A stretch of 64,000 nucleotides of DNA from Parabacteroides distasonis (lineage in GTDB: Bacteria > Bacteroidota > Bacteroidia > Bacteroidales > Tannerellaceae). Location of the stretch: assembly GCA_021531775.1 (NCBI GenBank), contig JAFBIU010000013.1, forward strand, positions 36,025 to 100,024, written 5' to 3'. The notes beneath the pieces are model-generated. The model saw only the letters and a program-made list of their open reading frames with translations, did not search any database and had not been told where the DNA came from. The position numbers and the translations under genes are program-made. Below, piece after piece: positions 1 to 8,387 of the stretch (the stretch's first letter is position 1; the number at the start of each line of letters is the position of its first letter).

Positions 1-50
1 GGGTAGTCCCTCCGCCAAGTAGAGCGAAGGGACCCATTTCCATCCGTTTC

Positions 51-836
51 TCATAACAATTCAAATGAATCGGCATCCCGCCAAGCCGGGAACTTCTCGC
101 GTAAGTCCTCCAGCTCCTTGCGAGACAAGGTGCAGGTGCGTGTGATCTCTTCCCGTTTGCCGGCATCGGCCAATTTGTTGCCCTTAGGCATATAGACGAG
201 TGAATCACCCCGGAAGGTGAAGCCTTTTCCGTCGATACCAACCCGATTGACACCACAGACATAACACATATTCTCGATGGCACGTGCTTTCAGGAGTGCT
301 TTCCAGGCTTTCCGTCTGGGTTCGGGCCAGTTGGCCACATAGATCAAGAGGTCATATTCGTTGCCGACATTCCGGCTCCAGACGGGGAATCGCAAGTCGT
401 AGCAGACCTGCAGGCAGATGTTCCAGCCCTTGTAGGGGACAATGAGTCTGTTCTGTCCTGCTGTAAAGTGGGTGTCTTCGCCGGCCATCCGGAACAGATG
501 GCGCTTGTCGTAGTGGTAAGCATCCCCTTCGGGTGTCACGAAGAAGGCCCGGTTGAAGAACTGATCTCCCTCTTTACAAATAAAACTGCCTACAACAGCT
601 AATTTGTATTTCTTCGTCCACGAACGGATGGTGGAGAGGGTGATGCCATCTTCCCAGGTGTCGGCCAATTGTTCGACATTCATGGAAAAACCGGTTGTGA
701 AGGTCTCCGGCAGGATGGCTATGTCGGTACGGCCGCTTACCCGGCGCAACAATTCACCGTAATAGCCTAAGTTTTCCTCGCGGTCTTCCCAGATGATGTG
801 GGACTGGACCATACTGATGCGTAAGTCTGCTTCCAT
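51..836 (-). CDS. Nitrilase-superfamily amidohydrolase (omega-amidase/YafV-like)
   Basis: The 261-residue length is usual for a single-domain cytoplasmic carbon-nitrogen hydrolase. The catalytic triad is visible: Glu44 in LPETF, Lys111 in YDKRHLF and Cys145 in QVCYDLRFP. The motif spacing and the DKRHLF segment fit the YafV/omega-amidase branch, which hydrolyses alpha-keto acid amides such as ketoglutaramate and so repairs transamination side products. The substrate is inferred from the family. The ATG at 836 is preferred because strand and methyl-rich start residues run straight into the first beta strand. It is followed leftward by the window edge and preceded by an acyltransferase gene on the same strand 27 nt away, so the two may be co-transcribed. 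Confidence 0.9.
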   Translation of the reverse strand: MEADLRISMVQSHIIWEDREENLGYYGELLRRVSGRTDIAILPETFTTGFSMNVEQLADTWEDGITLSTIRSWTKKYKLAVVGSFICKEGDQFFNRAFFVTPEGDAYHYDKRHLFRMAGEDTHFTAGQNRLIVPYKGWNICLQVCYDLRFPVWSRNVGNEYDLLIYVANWPEPRRKAWKALLKARAIENMCYVCGVNRVGIDGKGFTFRGDSLVYMPKGNKLADAGKREEITRTCTLSRKELEDLREKFPAWRDADSFELL

Positions 837-863
837 AATATATATAATGTAATGTGTTTGCGA

Positions 864-1412
864 TTAAATTTGAACAAAGTTCTCCGGATGACAGGCCGTT
901 ACATCACGAAACTGTTCCCGAATGTAACGGATGTCCTTTTCAGCATCACCGGTTGGGTAGAATACTCCCTTTGAGCCGACCACTCGTTTGGCGTAGTCAA
1001 AATAGGCCAGCATGATGGGTACTTCTGCTTTCTGGGCGATGTAGTAGAACCCCTTTTTCCATTCAGCACGTGCTTTGCGGGTCCCTTCCGGTGTGATGGC
1101 GATCTGGAACCGTTCGTTGGTACGGAACAGTTCCACTACCTGCTCGGTGGTGGAGGTACGTTTGCCCCGATCAACAGGAACGCCTCCCATACTTCTGAAC
1201 AAGATACCCAACGGGAAGAAGAACCATTCTTTCTTCATCAGGAATCCGGCTTGGCAACCGATGGCTGTGTAGAAGAGCTTGCCGATGATAAAATCCCAAT
1301 TGCTGGTGTGGGGTGCAACACAGATCACACACTTGGGCAAATCAACACCCTCCGTCGATCCGAGTTTCCAACCGAACAGACGGAGAAGTGTCTGAGAAAT
1401 CCATTTTTTCAT
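864..1412 (-). CDS. Lysophospholipid/glycerol acyltransferase family protein (PlsC-like)
   Basis: This 182-residue protein has the acyltransferase motif HTSNWD (His35 to Asp40, an HX4D box) and the phosphate-binding EGTR motif near residue 109. These define the PlsC/LPLAT superfamily, which transfers acyl chains to glycerolipids or other acceptors at the inner membrane. It is shorter than classical PlsC (about 240 residues) and has only weak hydrophobic segments, so the acceptor cannot be named. The start ATG at 1412 lies 8 nt after the stop of the upstream 94-residue gene on the same strand, which suggests an operon of small gene, acyltransferase and nitrilase. Confidence 0.85.
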   Translation of the reverse strand: MKKWISQTLLRLFGWKLGSTEGVDLPKCVICVAPHTSNWDFIIGKLFYTAIGCQAGFLMKKEWFFFPLGILFRSMGGVPVDRGKRTSTTEQVVELFRTNERFQIAITPEGTRKARAEWKKGFYYIAQKAEVPIMLAYFDYAKRVVGSKGVFYPTGDAEKDIRYIREQFRDVTACHPENFVQI

Positions 1413-1420
1413 CCGCCTGC

Positions 1421-1705
1421 TTACTTGTTGAGTTCTCCGATTGCTTGTGCGATCGCATTGACTTCCGCCTGCAGATCGGCACGCAATTTACGGTAATACT
1501 GCTTGACTAACGTTGGATTATCTTTGCCATCGGGAGATCCGGCACGTCCTATGAACTGGTCTTGCATGTCCAAGATGCGCGACATCAGTTTCTCTGCGTT
1601 TTCGATATCCACCTGCGGAACATACAACTTGAAGATCAAGGCCTCGGTAAACAATTCACCGGCCACTTGACTGATTTCTTTCTTTAAAATACGTCTCTTT
1701 GCCAT
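1421..1705 (-). CDS. Conserved small hypothetical protein, 94 aa
   Basis: Starting at the ATG at 1705 gives MAKRRILKKEI and a soluble, mostly helical protein without a signal peptide. A longer reading frame to 1762 exists, but it would run across the -7 type promoter element at 1729-1736, so the shorter start is better. The sequence is rich in charged residues and ends in IAQAIGELNK. I do not recognise a named family. It resembles the small cytosolic proteins of unknown function conserved in Bacteroidales. It is first in an apparent leftward operon with the acyltransferase and nitrilase. Confidence 0.7.
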   Translation of the reverse strand: MAKRRILKKEISQVAGELFTEALIFKLYVPQVDIENAEKLMSRILDMQDQFIGRAGSPDGKDNPTLVKQYYRKLRADLQAEVNAIAQAIGELNK

Positions 1706-1728
1706 ATTCGTTTGTATTAATGAACGTA

Positions 1729-1736
1729 CAAATATA
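1729..1736 (-). promoter_or_regulatory. Candidate -7 promoter element (TATATTTG, minus strand)
   Basis: The minus strand reads TATATTTG, matching the Bacteroidetes TAnnTTTG consensus, 24 nt upstream of the ATG at 1705. A TTG lies 23 nt further upstream, slightly beyond the usual 19-21 nt. It would drive the small gene, acyltransferase and nitrilase. Confidence 0.5.
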
Positions 1737-1788
1737 GGGATATTAGGATTAAAATCATTCAAACGGATAAAAAAAGAACAAAAATGAT

Positions 1789-1796
1789 TATCTTTG
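1789..1796 (+). promoter_or_regulatory. Candidate -7 promoter element of the glycogen synthase gene
   Basis: TATCTTTG matches the TAnnTTTG consensus and lies 32 nt before the ATG at 1829. No clear -33 TTTG is present at the right distance. Confidence 0.55.
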
Positions 1797-1828
1797 CGCC
1801 TTCAAAAGCAGATTAATAGAAGCATTAT

Positions 1829-3487
1829 ATGAGTGAAACAGTAAAGACACCTGAATTTCTCTTTGAAAGTAGCTGGGAAGTTTGCAACAAGGTAGGGGGT
1901 ATCTATACCGTCCTTTCAACTAAAGCAAAGACGCTTCATCAAATGTTCCATGACAATTTGATCTTCATTGGTCCGGATGTCTGGGGCGACAAGGAAATTG
2001 TCGATTTTAAGGAGGATTCGGTTTTATTTGCAGATTGGAAGAAACATGCAGAATCGGTTGATCAACTGAAAATCAAGGTTGGTCGCTGGAATGTGCCAGG
2101 TCTGCCTCCAGTTATCTTGGTGGACTTTAAACCCTACTTCGGAGAACGAGATGTCTTTTTCTATTCGATGTGGGAGAACTTTCGGGTAGATTCGATCCAT
2201 GCCTATGGCGACTACGATGAGTCTTGTATTTTTGCGTATGCGGTAGGTAAGGTGATCGAAAGTTTCTATCATTACTACCAGTTGGAAAACAAGTCGGTTG
2301 CTGCTTTGTTCAATGAATGGATGTTGTCTATGGCCGCTTTGTATGTGAAGAAACAGTTGCCGGCTGTTGCCACTCTGTTTACGACGCATGCTACCTCGAT
2401 TGGCCGTTCGATTGCCGGTAACAACAAAGCGTTGTATGCCTATATGGATGGTTACAATGGCGACCAGATGGCACGCGAACTGAATATGGAGGCTAAACAC
2501 TCGGTAGAGAAGCAGGCCGCTCATCATGTCGATTGCTTCACGACAGTGAGTGACATTACGGCTCGCGAGTGCGAACAGCTGTTGGACAAGAAACCGGATA
2601 TCGTCACCCCCAATGGTTTTGAACCTAACTTTGTACCGGAAGGGGCTGCTTACGACCAGAAGCGGGCGGAGGCACGTCATACATTGATTAATGTAGCTGA
2701 GAAGCTGTTAGGCTGTCCGATCAGTCCAGATGCCTTGCTGGTTTCGACCAGTGGCCGGTATGAGTATCGCAACAAAGGTATTGATGTGTTTATCGAGGCC
2801 ATGAACCGTGTACGTACGTCGGGACAGTTGCAACGGGAAGTGGTGGCATTCATCATGGTACCGGCTTGGGTCCGTGCGGCACGTGCCGACTTGAAGGAGG
2901 TCATTGAGAAGCAGATTCCGACGACAGTTCCGATGCAGATGCCTTTTGTGACGCATTGGCTTCACAATATGGATGAGGATAAGGTCTTGAACTACATTTC
3001 GTATGCAGGCTTTACCAATATCGCTGCCGACAAATTGAAGATCATCTTTGTTCCCTGTTATCAGGATGGTCGTGACGGCATTTTCAACAAGCCCTATTAT
3101 GATCTGTTGATCGGTATGGATGCTACGGTTTATCCTTCCTACTATGAGCCTTGGGGTTACACACCGTTGGAAAGTGTGGCATTCGGTATCCCGACAGTAA
3201 CCACTAACCTGGCCGGTTTTGGCTTGTGGGCTGAACAATCGTTGTCTGGAAAGGATATTCGTGAAGGAGTTGCCGTTGTCCAGCGTGACGATTTCAACTA
3301 TTTTGAGGTGGCGGATGCCATTAAGCAGGAGATTCTGACGCTGTCGAAGGCGGATGAACGGGAAGTGCAGGCCATTCGTCAGAACTGTTTTGCCCTGGCT
3401 GAGAAAGCGGAATGGAGCAAGTTTATCCGGTATTATCAGCAGGCATTTGAGATTGCATTACAGCATGCAAAGATGAGAAAAGGTTGA
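1829..3487 (+). CDS. Glycogen synthase, GT3 (eukaryote-type) family
   Basis: This 552-residue cytosolic enzyme is expected to extend alpha-1,4-glucan from a nucleotide-glucose donor. The N-terminus has the GT3 signature ESSWEVCNKVGGIYTVL, close to the EVANKVGGIYTV of fungal and animal glycogen synthase. The C-terminal half has YEPWGYTPLESVAFGIPT followed by VTTNLAGFG, the GT-B donor-site block. This is not the GT5 type encoded by glgA in enterobacteria, so no glgA symbol is given. A TAnnTTTG promoter precedes it. The alpha-glucan phosphorylase gene follows 78 nt downstream with its own promoter element, pairing synthesis and breakdown of storage polysaccharide. Confidence 0.93.
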   Translation: MSETVKTPEFLFESSWEVCNKVGGIYTVLSTKAKTLHQMFHDNLIFIGPDVWGDKEIVDFKEDSVLFADWKKHAESVDQLKIKVGRWNVPGLPPVILVDFKPYFGERDVFFYSMWENFRVDSIHAYGDYDESCIFAYAVGKVIESFYHYYQLENKSVAALFNEWMLSMAALYVKKQLPAVATLFTTHATSIGRSIAGNNKALYAYMDGYNGDQMARELNMEAKHSVEKQAAHHVDCFTTVSDITARECEQLLDKKPDIVTPNGFEPNFVPEGAAYDQKRAEARHTLINVAEKLLGCPISPDALLVSTSGRYEYRNKGIDVFIEAMNRVRTSGQLQREVVAFIMVPAWVRAARADLKEVIEKQIPTTVPMQMPFVTHWLHNMDEDKVLNYISYAGFTNIAADKLKIIFVPCYQDGRDGIFNKPYYDLLIGMDATVYPSYYEPWGYTPLESVAFGIPTVTTNLAGFGLWAEQSLSGKDIREGVAVVQRDDFNYFEVADAIKQEILTLSKADEREVQAIRQNCFALAEKAEWSKFIRYYQQAFEIALQHAKMRKG

Positions 3488-3516
3488 ATAACACGTAGTA
3501 ATTAACCGGATTATAT

Positions 3517-3524
3517 TATCTTTG
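3517..3524 (+). promoter_or_regulatory. Candidate -7 promoter element of the glucan phosphorylase gene
   Basis: TATCTTTG in the gap between the synthase stop and the ATG at 3566. Its position shows that the upstream in-frame TTG at 3542 is an unlikely start. Confidence 0.5.
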
Positions 3525-3565
3525 CAACCGTTTTTTACAATTTGAACCATTTTAATTTTCACAAT

Positions 3566-6136
3566 ATGAAAATCAAAGCGAATAACGCAAACAATCCTAT
3601 TTGGAAAGAAGTGTACTCACATTCGAAGCTGCCGCAGCAGTTGGCACCGCTTCATGAGATTGCAACCAATCTTTGGTGGGTTTGGAACTACGAAGGCGCT
3701 AAACTCTTCGGTAAAATTGATGCCGAACTTTGGAAATCGTCGGAAGGCAATCCTGTAGTCTTGCTGCAGAACCTGTCTTACCAACGTATGGAGGAAATCA
3801 TCAACGACAAGGCCTTGATGGACGAGATTGATCGTGTATATAAGGCATTTAAGGAGTACATGAGTGTGAAGCCGGATAAGGCAAAGCCCTCTGTTGCCTA
3901 TTTCAGCATGGAGTATGGCTTGACGAATGTACTGAAAATTTATTCTGGTGGTTTAGGTGTGTTGGCTGGTGACTATTTGAAGGAGGCCAGCGATAGCAAT
4001 GTGGATATGTGTGCCGTTGGTTTCTTGTACCGTTACGGTTATTTCACACAGTCTTTGTCTATGGACGGACAGCAGATTGCCAACTATGAACCGCAAAACT
4101 TCAACACGTTGCCGCTGGAGCAGGTGACTCAGTCAAACGGTGAACCGATGGTATTGGAGGTTCCCTATCCGGGTCGCGTTGTATATGCGTATATTTGGAA
4201 GGTAAACGTAGGTCGTGTACCTTTGTATTTGATGGATACCGACATCCCGATGAACAGCGAATGGGATCGTTCGATCACACACCAGCTGTATGGTGGTGAT
4301 TGGGAGAACCGTATGAAGCAGGAATACTTGCTGGGTATCGGTGGTATCATGATGTTGAACAAGTTGGGCATCAAGAAGCAGATCTATCACTGCAACGAGG
4401 GTCATGCTGCTTTGATCAACGCTCAGCGTTTGGTGGACTACATCCAGAAGGATGGTCTCTCTTTCAACCAGGCATTGGAGGTTGTACGAGCTTCTGCTCT
4501 CTACACGGTTCATACACCGGTTCCGGCAGGTCATGACTATTTCGATGAGGGTCTGTTCGGCCGTTACATGGGTGAATTCCCGGGCAAGTTGGGTATCAGC
4601 TGGCAGGAGTTCATCGACATGGGTCGTGAGAACCCGGGTTCGAACGAGAAGTTCTCTATGAGTGTATTCGCTTTGAATACCTGTCAGGAAGCAAACGGTG
4701 TGAGCTGGTTGCACGGAAAGGTATCTCAGCGTATGTTTGCTCCGGTATGGAAGGGTTACTTCCCGGATGAGTTGCACGTAGGTTATGTAACCAATGGTGT
4801 ACACATGCCTACTTGGGCTTCTACAGAAGTGAAGAAGTTCTACGCTGAGAAGTTTGATGAAAACTTCTTCTTCGATCAGTCTAACGAAAAGATCTGGGAG
4901 GCTATCCAGAATGTACCCGATGATGAGATTTGGGAACTCCGCAAGACCTTGAAGCGCAAGTTGATCAAATACATCAAGGAGCAGTATCGTATGACTTGGT
5001 TGAAGAACCAGGGTGATCCGTCAAAGGTGGTTTCTATCTTGGACAAGATCAATCCGGATGCTTTGTTGATCGGTTTCGGTCGTCGTTTCGCTACCTACAA
5101 GCGTGCTCACCTGTTGTTCACTGACTTGGATCGTTTGTCTAAGATTGTCAACAACGAGAAATACCCGATCCAGTTTGTATTTACTGGTAAGGCTCACCCG
5201 GCAGACGGTGGTGGTCAGGGCTTGATCAAGCATATCTTGGAGATCTCTCGCCGTCCGGAATTCCAGGGCAAGATCATCTTCTTGGAGAACTATGACATGC
5301 GTTTGGCTCGTCACTTGATCGCTGGTGTGGATGTATGGTTGAATACACCGACTCGTCCGTTGGAGGCTTCAGGTACGTCTGGTGAAAAGGCTGAAATGAA
5401 CGGTGTACTGAACTTCTCTGTATTGGATGGTTGGTGGTACGAAGGTTATCGTGAAGGTGCTGGTTGGGCATTGACCGACAAGCGTACCTACGAGAACCAG
5501 CAGTATCAGGATCAGTTGGATGCAGCAACCATCTATCACATGTTGGAGGCTGAGGTCATCCCGACTTACTACGCTAAGAACAGCAAGGGTTATTCTCCGG
5601 AATGGATCCAGTATATCAAGAACTCGATCTCTCAAATCGCTCCGCACTACACGATGAAGCGTATGTTGGATGATTATGTGGATCGTTTCTACAACAAGTT
5701 GGCTACTCGTTCCGCTCATTTGAAGGCTGACAACTTCGCTGTTGCCAAGTCAATCGCCAGCTGGAAAGAGGAGGTGGCTCAGCACTGGGATTGCTTCCAA
5801 GTTGAGTCATTCACATGCAACCAGGAATTCAGCGAGCACGGCCCGATCGTGGGCGAACCGTATCACTTCCAATTGGTGATCGATCGTCACGAATTGCAGG
5901 GTATGTTGGGTGTTGACTTTGTGGTTACACAGGAGAATGTCGAGAAACATACAACGGATATCGTCAAGGTTCGCGAGTTCAAGTTGATGAAGGAAGAGGG
6001 TTCTAAGCTCTATTTCGAATTGAAAGCTACTCCGACTGTGGCTGGTAACCATCGTATCGGTTTCCGTGTTCATCCGGAGAACAAGGAGTTGCCGCACCGT
6101 ATGGACTTCGCTTACGTTCGTTGGATCCAACTCTAA
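3566..6136 (+). CDS. glgP: Alpha-glucan phosphorylase, GT35 (GlgP, DUF3417-containing type)
   Basis: The 856-residue enzyme phosphorolyses alpha-1,4-glucan to glucose-1-phosphate. Residues about 15-115 look like the DUF3417 N-terminal domain of the archaeal/thermophile-type phosphorylases. The body has FSMEYGL, NEGHAAL and the cofactor-site segment [19 protein letters not shown], the counterpart of EASGTGNMKF, followed by DGWWYEGY. The ATG at 3566 ([13 protein letters not shown]) is chosen over a TTG at 3542 because it follows an A-rich leader. Downstream there are two hairpins, the second followed by a T run. Codon use is strongly biased towards a few codons (ttg, cgt, gaa/gag), which suggests high expression. 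Confidence 0.93.
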   Translation: MKIKANNANNPIWKEVYSHSKLPQQLAPLHEIATNLWWVWNYEGAKLFGKIDAELWKSSEGNPVVLLQNLSYQRMEEIINDKALMDEIDRVYKAFKEYMSVKPDKAKPSVAYFSMEYGLTNVLKIYSGGLGVLAGDYLKEASDSNVDMCAVGFLYRYGYFTQSLSMDGQQIANYEPQNFNTLPLEQVTQSNGEPMVLEVPYPGRVVYAYIWKVNVGRVPLYLMDTDIPMNSEWDRSITHQLYGGDWENRMKQEYLLGIGGIMMLNKLGIKKQIYHCNEGHAALINAQRLVDYIQKDGLSFNQALEVVRASALYTVHTPVPAGHDYFDEGLFGRYMGEFPGKLGISWQEFIDMGRENPGSNEKFSMSVFALNTCQEANGVSWLHGKVSQRMFAPVWKGYFPDELHVGYVTNGVHMPTWASTEVKKFYAEKFDENFFFDQSNEKIWEAIQNVPDDEIWELRKTLKRKLIKYIKEQYRMTWLKNQGDPSKVVSILDKINPDALLIGFGRRFATYKRAHLLFTDLDRLSKIVNNEKYPIQFVFTGKAHPADGGGQGLIKHILEISRRPEFQGKIIFLENYDMRLARHLIAGVDVWLNTPTRPLEASGTSGEKAEMNGVLNFSVLDGWWYEGYREGAGWALTDKRTYENQQYQDQLDAATIYHMLEAEVIPTYYAKNSKGYSPEWIQYIKNSISQIAPHYTMKRMLDDYVDRFYNKLATRSAHLKADNFAVAKSIASWKEEVAQHWDCFQVESFTCNQEFSEHGPIVGEPYHFQLVIDRHELQGMLGVDFVVTQENVEKHTTDIVKVREFKLMKEEGSKLYFELKATPTVAGNHRIGFRVHPENKELPHRMDFAYVRWIQL

Positions 6137-6157
6137 TTGTTGCTTAAAAAACAAAAG

Positions 6158-6224
6158 GGTGTTCCATTTCGGGTGGAACACCTCCTGCATAAAGGGGCTC
6201 TTCGTTGGAAGGGCCCCTTTTTTT
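6158..6224 (+). terminator. Tandem hairpins with T run downstream of glgP
   Basis: The first stem pairs GGTGTTCC (6158-6165) with GGAACACC (6175-6182). The second pairs AAAGGGGC (6191-6198) with GCCCCTTT (6213-6220) and is followed by further Ts, giving a standard intrinsic terminator. Confidence 0.85.
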
Positions 6225-6275
6225 GTTGGGTATCTCCTCTCAGCATCCGTAGGAGAGCAGGGGACTTGTAGGACC

Positions 6276-6374
6276 CAAAAAGAGAAAGGCCGACTATCAC
6301 TAGCCAGCCTTTCATCGACGTGTAAATTACTCTTGTGTACCTTAAATAAGAGAGTGAGTGTTAATTTCTTTCTT
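6276..6374 (-). ncRNA. Putative ~100-nt small RNA
   Basis: The interval is bounded by a good sigma-ABfr promoter on the minus strand (6381-6410) and an intrinsic terminator (6277-6312). The predicted start is about 7 nt after the -7 element, near 6374. The terminator is a 12-bp stem closed by a GUGA tetraloop and followed by CUCUUUUU. The only reading frame inside is short and begins within the terminator stem, so coding is unlikely. I cannot match it to a named RNA family. It could also be the processed 3' end of the MtaB-acyltransferase-GT2 transcript. Confidence 0.5.
6277..6312 (-). terminator. Intrinsic terminator, minus strand
   Basis: The minus strand pairs AAAGGCUGGCUA with UAGUCGGCCUUU (two GU pairs) around a GUGA loop, then CUCUUUUU. 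It ends either the GT2 operon or the putative small RNA. Confidence 0.8.
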
Positions 6375-6380
6375 TATTTG

Positions 6381-6410
6381 CAAAAGTAGAGAAAAATCTT
6401 GTAAGTGCAA
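6381..6410 (-). promoter_or_regulatory. sigma-ABfr promoter for the putative small RNA
   Basis: The minus strand reads TTG (6410-6408), a 19-nt spacer, then TACTTTTG (6388-6381). It starts 41 nt after the GT2 stop and points away from any gene, towards the terminator at 6277-6312. Confidence 0.6.
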
Positions 6411-6450
6411 ATATTTAGCCAAAAATTTTCGGATTATTTAGAAAAAAGGG

Positions 6451-7479
6451 CTATTTCCCCTTCATCAGAGCCGGGAAATAGCGTTTTCCATGCAGGTAAA
6501 ACTCCTTGATGAGGCTTTTGGACAGTATTTCAGGAATCTCCTTGACCCGTGTCAACCGTAGATTCTCTTGCCGTTTGGGGGCATACTGAACTTTCAATGC
6601 CTGATAGGCCGAACGGGCTTCATACACAGCCCAAGCATTCTGGGGATGCCCGCATAACAGGAATTTCAAAGCAGCCAGATAATCCAACCAGAATCGGACA
6701 CGCATCACCGGTTGGAGCCGGTTTTCCGGCAGGTTCTTGTACAACATCAACAGGTTGTTCCGGAAATTCAAGAAGGTTTTCCGAGGACTTTCCACATGGA
6801 GGGTAGCGCCACCTACGTGATAGACGACCGATTCCGGACAACAACGCAACCGGTACCCACGTGAACGCAAACGCCAACAGAGATCAATCTCTTCTTGATG
6901 TGCGAAGAATCCGGCATCCAGGCCTCCGACATGCCGATAGAGTTGCGTCCGGATGAAGAGGCAAGCTCCCGTGGCCCATAAGATATCCGTCGGCTGATCG
7001 TACTGGCCGCGATCCTCTTCCACGATGTGCAACACACGTCCCCGGCAGAAGGGATAACCATAGCTATCCATAAAACCGCCTGCTGCACCGGCATATTCAA
7101 AATAGCGTTTGTCACGATAGGCGCGTATCTTGGGTTGGACAGCGGCCAGTTGTTCATCCTGTTCCATAGCTGCCAAGGGGGCATTCAGCCAACCGGCCGT
7201 CACTTCTACGTCACTGTTGAGCAGGACTGTATAAGGAGTGTCAATCTGTTCGAGTGCTTTGTTATATCCTTCGGCAAATCCCCAGTTCTGTTCAAAAACA
7301 ATCCGGCGGACCATCGGAAACTTGGCTTGCAACATGGCGATGGAACCATCTGTCGATCCATTGTCTGCCACAACCACTTCAGCCAGTTCGGCCGGACTAT
7401 GAGCCAGTACAGAGGGCAGGAACTGTTCCATCAGTTGCTGCCCATTCCAGTTTAAAATTACGATTGCTATCTTTTTCAT
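6451..7479 (-). CDS. Glycosyltransferase family 2
   Basis: The ATG at 7479 gives MKKIAIVILNWNG, the classical GT2 start. Its ATG overlaps the TGA of the upstream acyltransferase (ATGA at 7479-7476), so the longer frame to 7527 is rejected. The protein is 342 residues, with VVADNGSTDGS in the nucleotide-binding half, LLNSDVEV as the DXD-like metal site and a DAGFFAHQEEIDLCWRLR motif typical of rhamnosyl- and galactofuranosyl-type GT2 enzymes. It acts on the cytoplasmic face. Its coupling to an LpxL-like acyltransferase suggests cell-envelope glycan or lipid work, but the acceptor is unknown. Confidence 0.9.
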   Translation of the reverse strand: MKKIAIVILNWNGQQLMEQFLPSVLAHSPAELAEVVVADNGSTDGSIAMLQAKFPMVRRIVFEQNWGFAEGYNKALEQIDTPYTVLLNSDVEVTAGWLNAPLAAMEQDEQLAAVQPKIRAYRDKRYFEYAGAAGGFMDSYGYPFCRGRVLHIVEEDRGQYDQPTDILWATGACLFIRTQLYRHVGGLDAGFFAHQEEIDLCWRLRSRGYRLRCCPESVVYHVGGATLHVESPRKTFLNFRNNLLMLYKNLPENRLQPVMRVRFWLDYLAALKFLLCGHPQNAWAVYEARSAYQALKVQYAPKRQENLRLTRVKEIPEILSKSLIKEFYLHGKRYFPALMKGK

Positions 7480-8387
7480 CCTTTCGCTTCGATTGTTTGA
7501 GGCATGTCTGCCCGGGTATATTTCCATCGTTTATGGGTCCACAGCCAATACTCCGGTGCACGCAAAATGTTCTTTTCCATCCGACGTGCATACTGTTCTG
7601 TAATCCAATTTTCCGGAGTCTCCTTGGCATGCTTGGTCAAGATCTCAAATTCCGCCGTGTAATAGCCCCGCTTGGGTTGTTCGACATCCACGTAGATGAC
7701 CGGCACATCCAGCTTACGGGCAATCCGTTCGGCACCAGTCAAGAAGGGGGTATCTTGATGCAGAAAGTCGGTCCAGTAATGCAGGTTGTTGCGACTCGGA
7801 GTCTGGTCGGCTATGAAGATAACGACACTCCGTTCTTGTTTTTTCTTGAGACGGATCATCTCGCGGACTGTATCGTTCTTCTTGATGCCGAACGATCCGA
7901 ATTGGGTACGCAGTCGAATGAACAGATCGTCGAAGGCCCGGTTGTTGAGGGGACGATAGATCTGATAGAGATTCGTTCGGGCAAACGCATGAGAGGAACC
8001 GGTGAACCATTCCCAATTGCCATAATGTCCCATGAGCATGATGACGAGCGGGTATCCCTTATCTTGCAATTGGTCGATCAGTTCCGGATTCTTGAGTTTG
8101 GCCCGTTGCAGCAATTCCTCCAAGGAGATGTGTGCCAATTTGAGGGTTTCAACCACATAGTCTGCAAAGTGATGGTAGAAGGCTCGTTCAAGTTCTAACC
8201 GTTCAGCAACTGTTTTATCCGGGAAGGAGGCTGATAGATTACGTCGGACCACCTTGACCCGATACCGTAGCATCCGATAAGCCACGAGATAGATGAGGGT
8301 TGAGAATCCATAGAGGATTCGCATGGGCAACAGGGCGTGGAGCTTGACCCATCCATAGACCAACCAATAGAGCATTCTATTTCCCAT
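7476..8387 (-). CDS. LpxL/HtrB-family lysophospholipid acyltransferase
   Basis: The 303-residue protein has an N-terminal membrane anchor and the catalytic HX4E box in GHYGNWEWF (His121, Glu126). Members of this family attach secondary acyl chains to lipid A at the inner membrane. In Bacteroidales, homologues add acyl chains to lipid A or aminolipids, and I cannot say which applies here. Its start overlaps the end of the mtaB gene by 11 nt and its stop overlaps the GT2 start, so all three genes are translationally linked. Confidence 0.87.
   Translation of the reverse strand: MGNRMLYWLVYGWVKLHALLPMRILYGFSTLIYLVAYRMLRYRVKVVRRNLSASFPDKTVAERLELERAFYHHFADYVVETLKLAHISLEELLQRAKLKNPELIDQLQDKGYPLVIMLMGHYGNWEWFTGSSHAFARTNLYQIYRPLNNRAFDDLFIRLRTQFGSFGIKKNDTVREMIRLKKKQERSVVIFIADQTPSRNNLHYWTDFLHQDTPFLTGAERIARKLDVPVIYVDVEQPKRGYYTAEFEILTKHAKETPENWITEQYARRMEKNILRAPEYWLWTHKRWKYTRADMPQTIEAKG

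Noticed and set aside
1..50. GGGT...ACCC hairpin at the window edge as terminator of the nitrilase gene
   Set aside because: The pairing is imperfect and no T run is visible before the edge.
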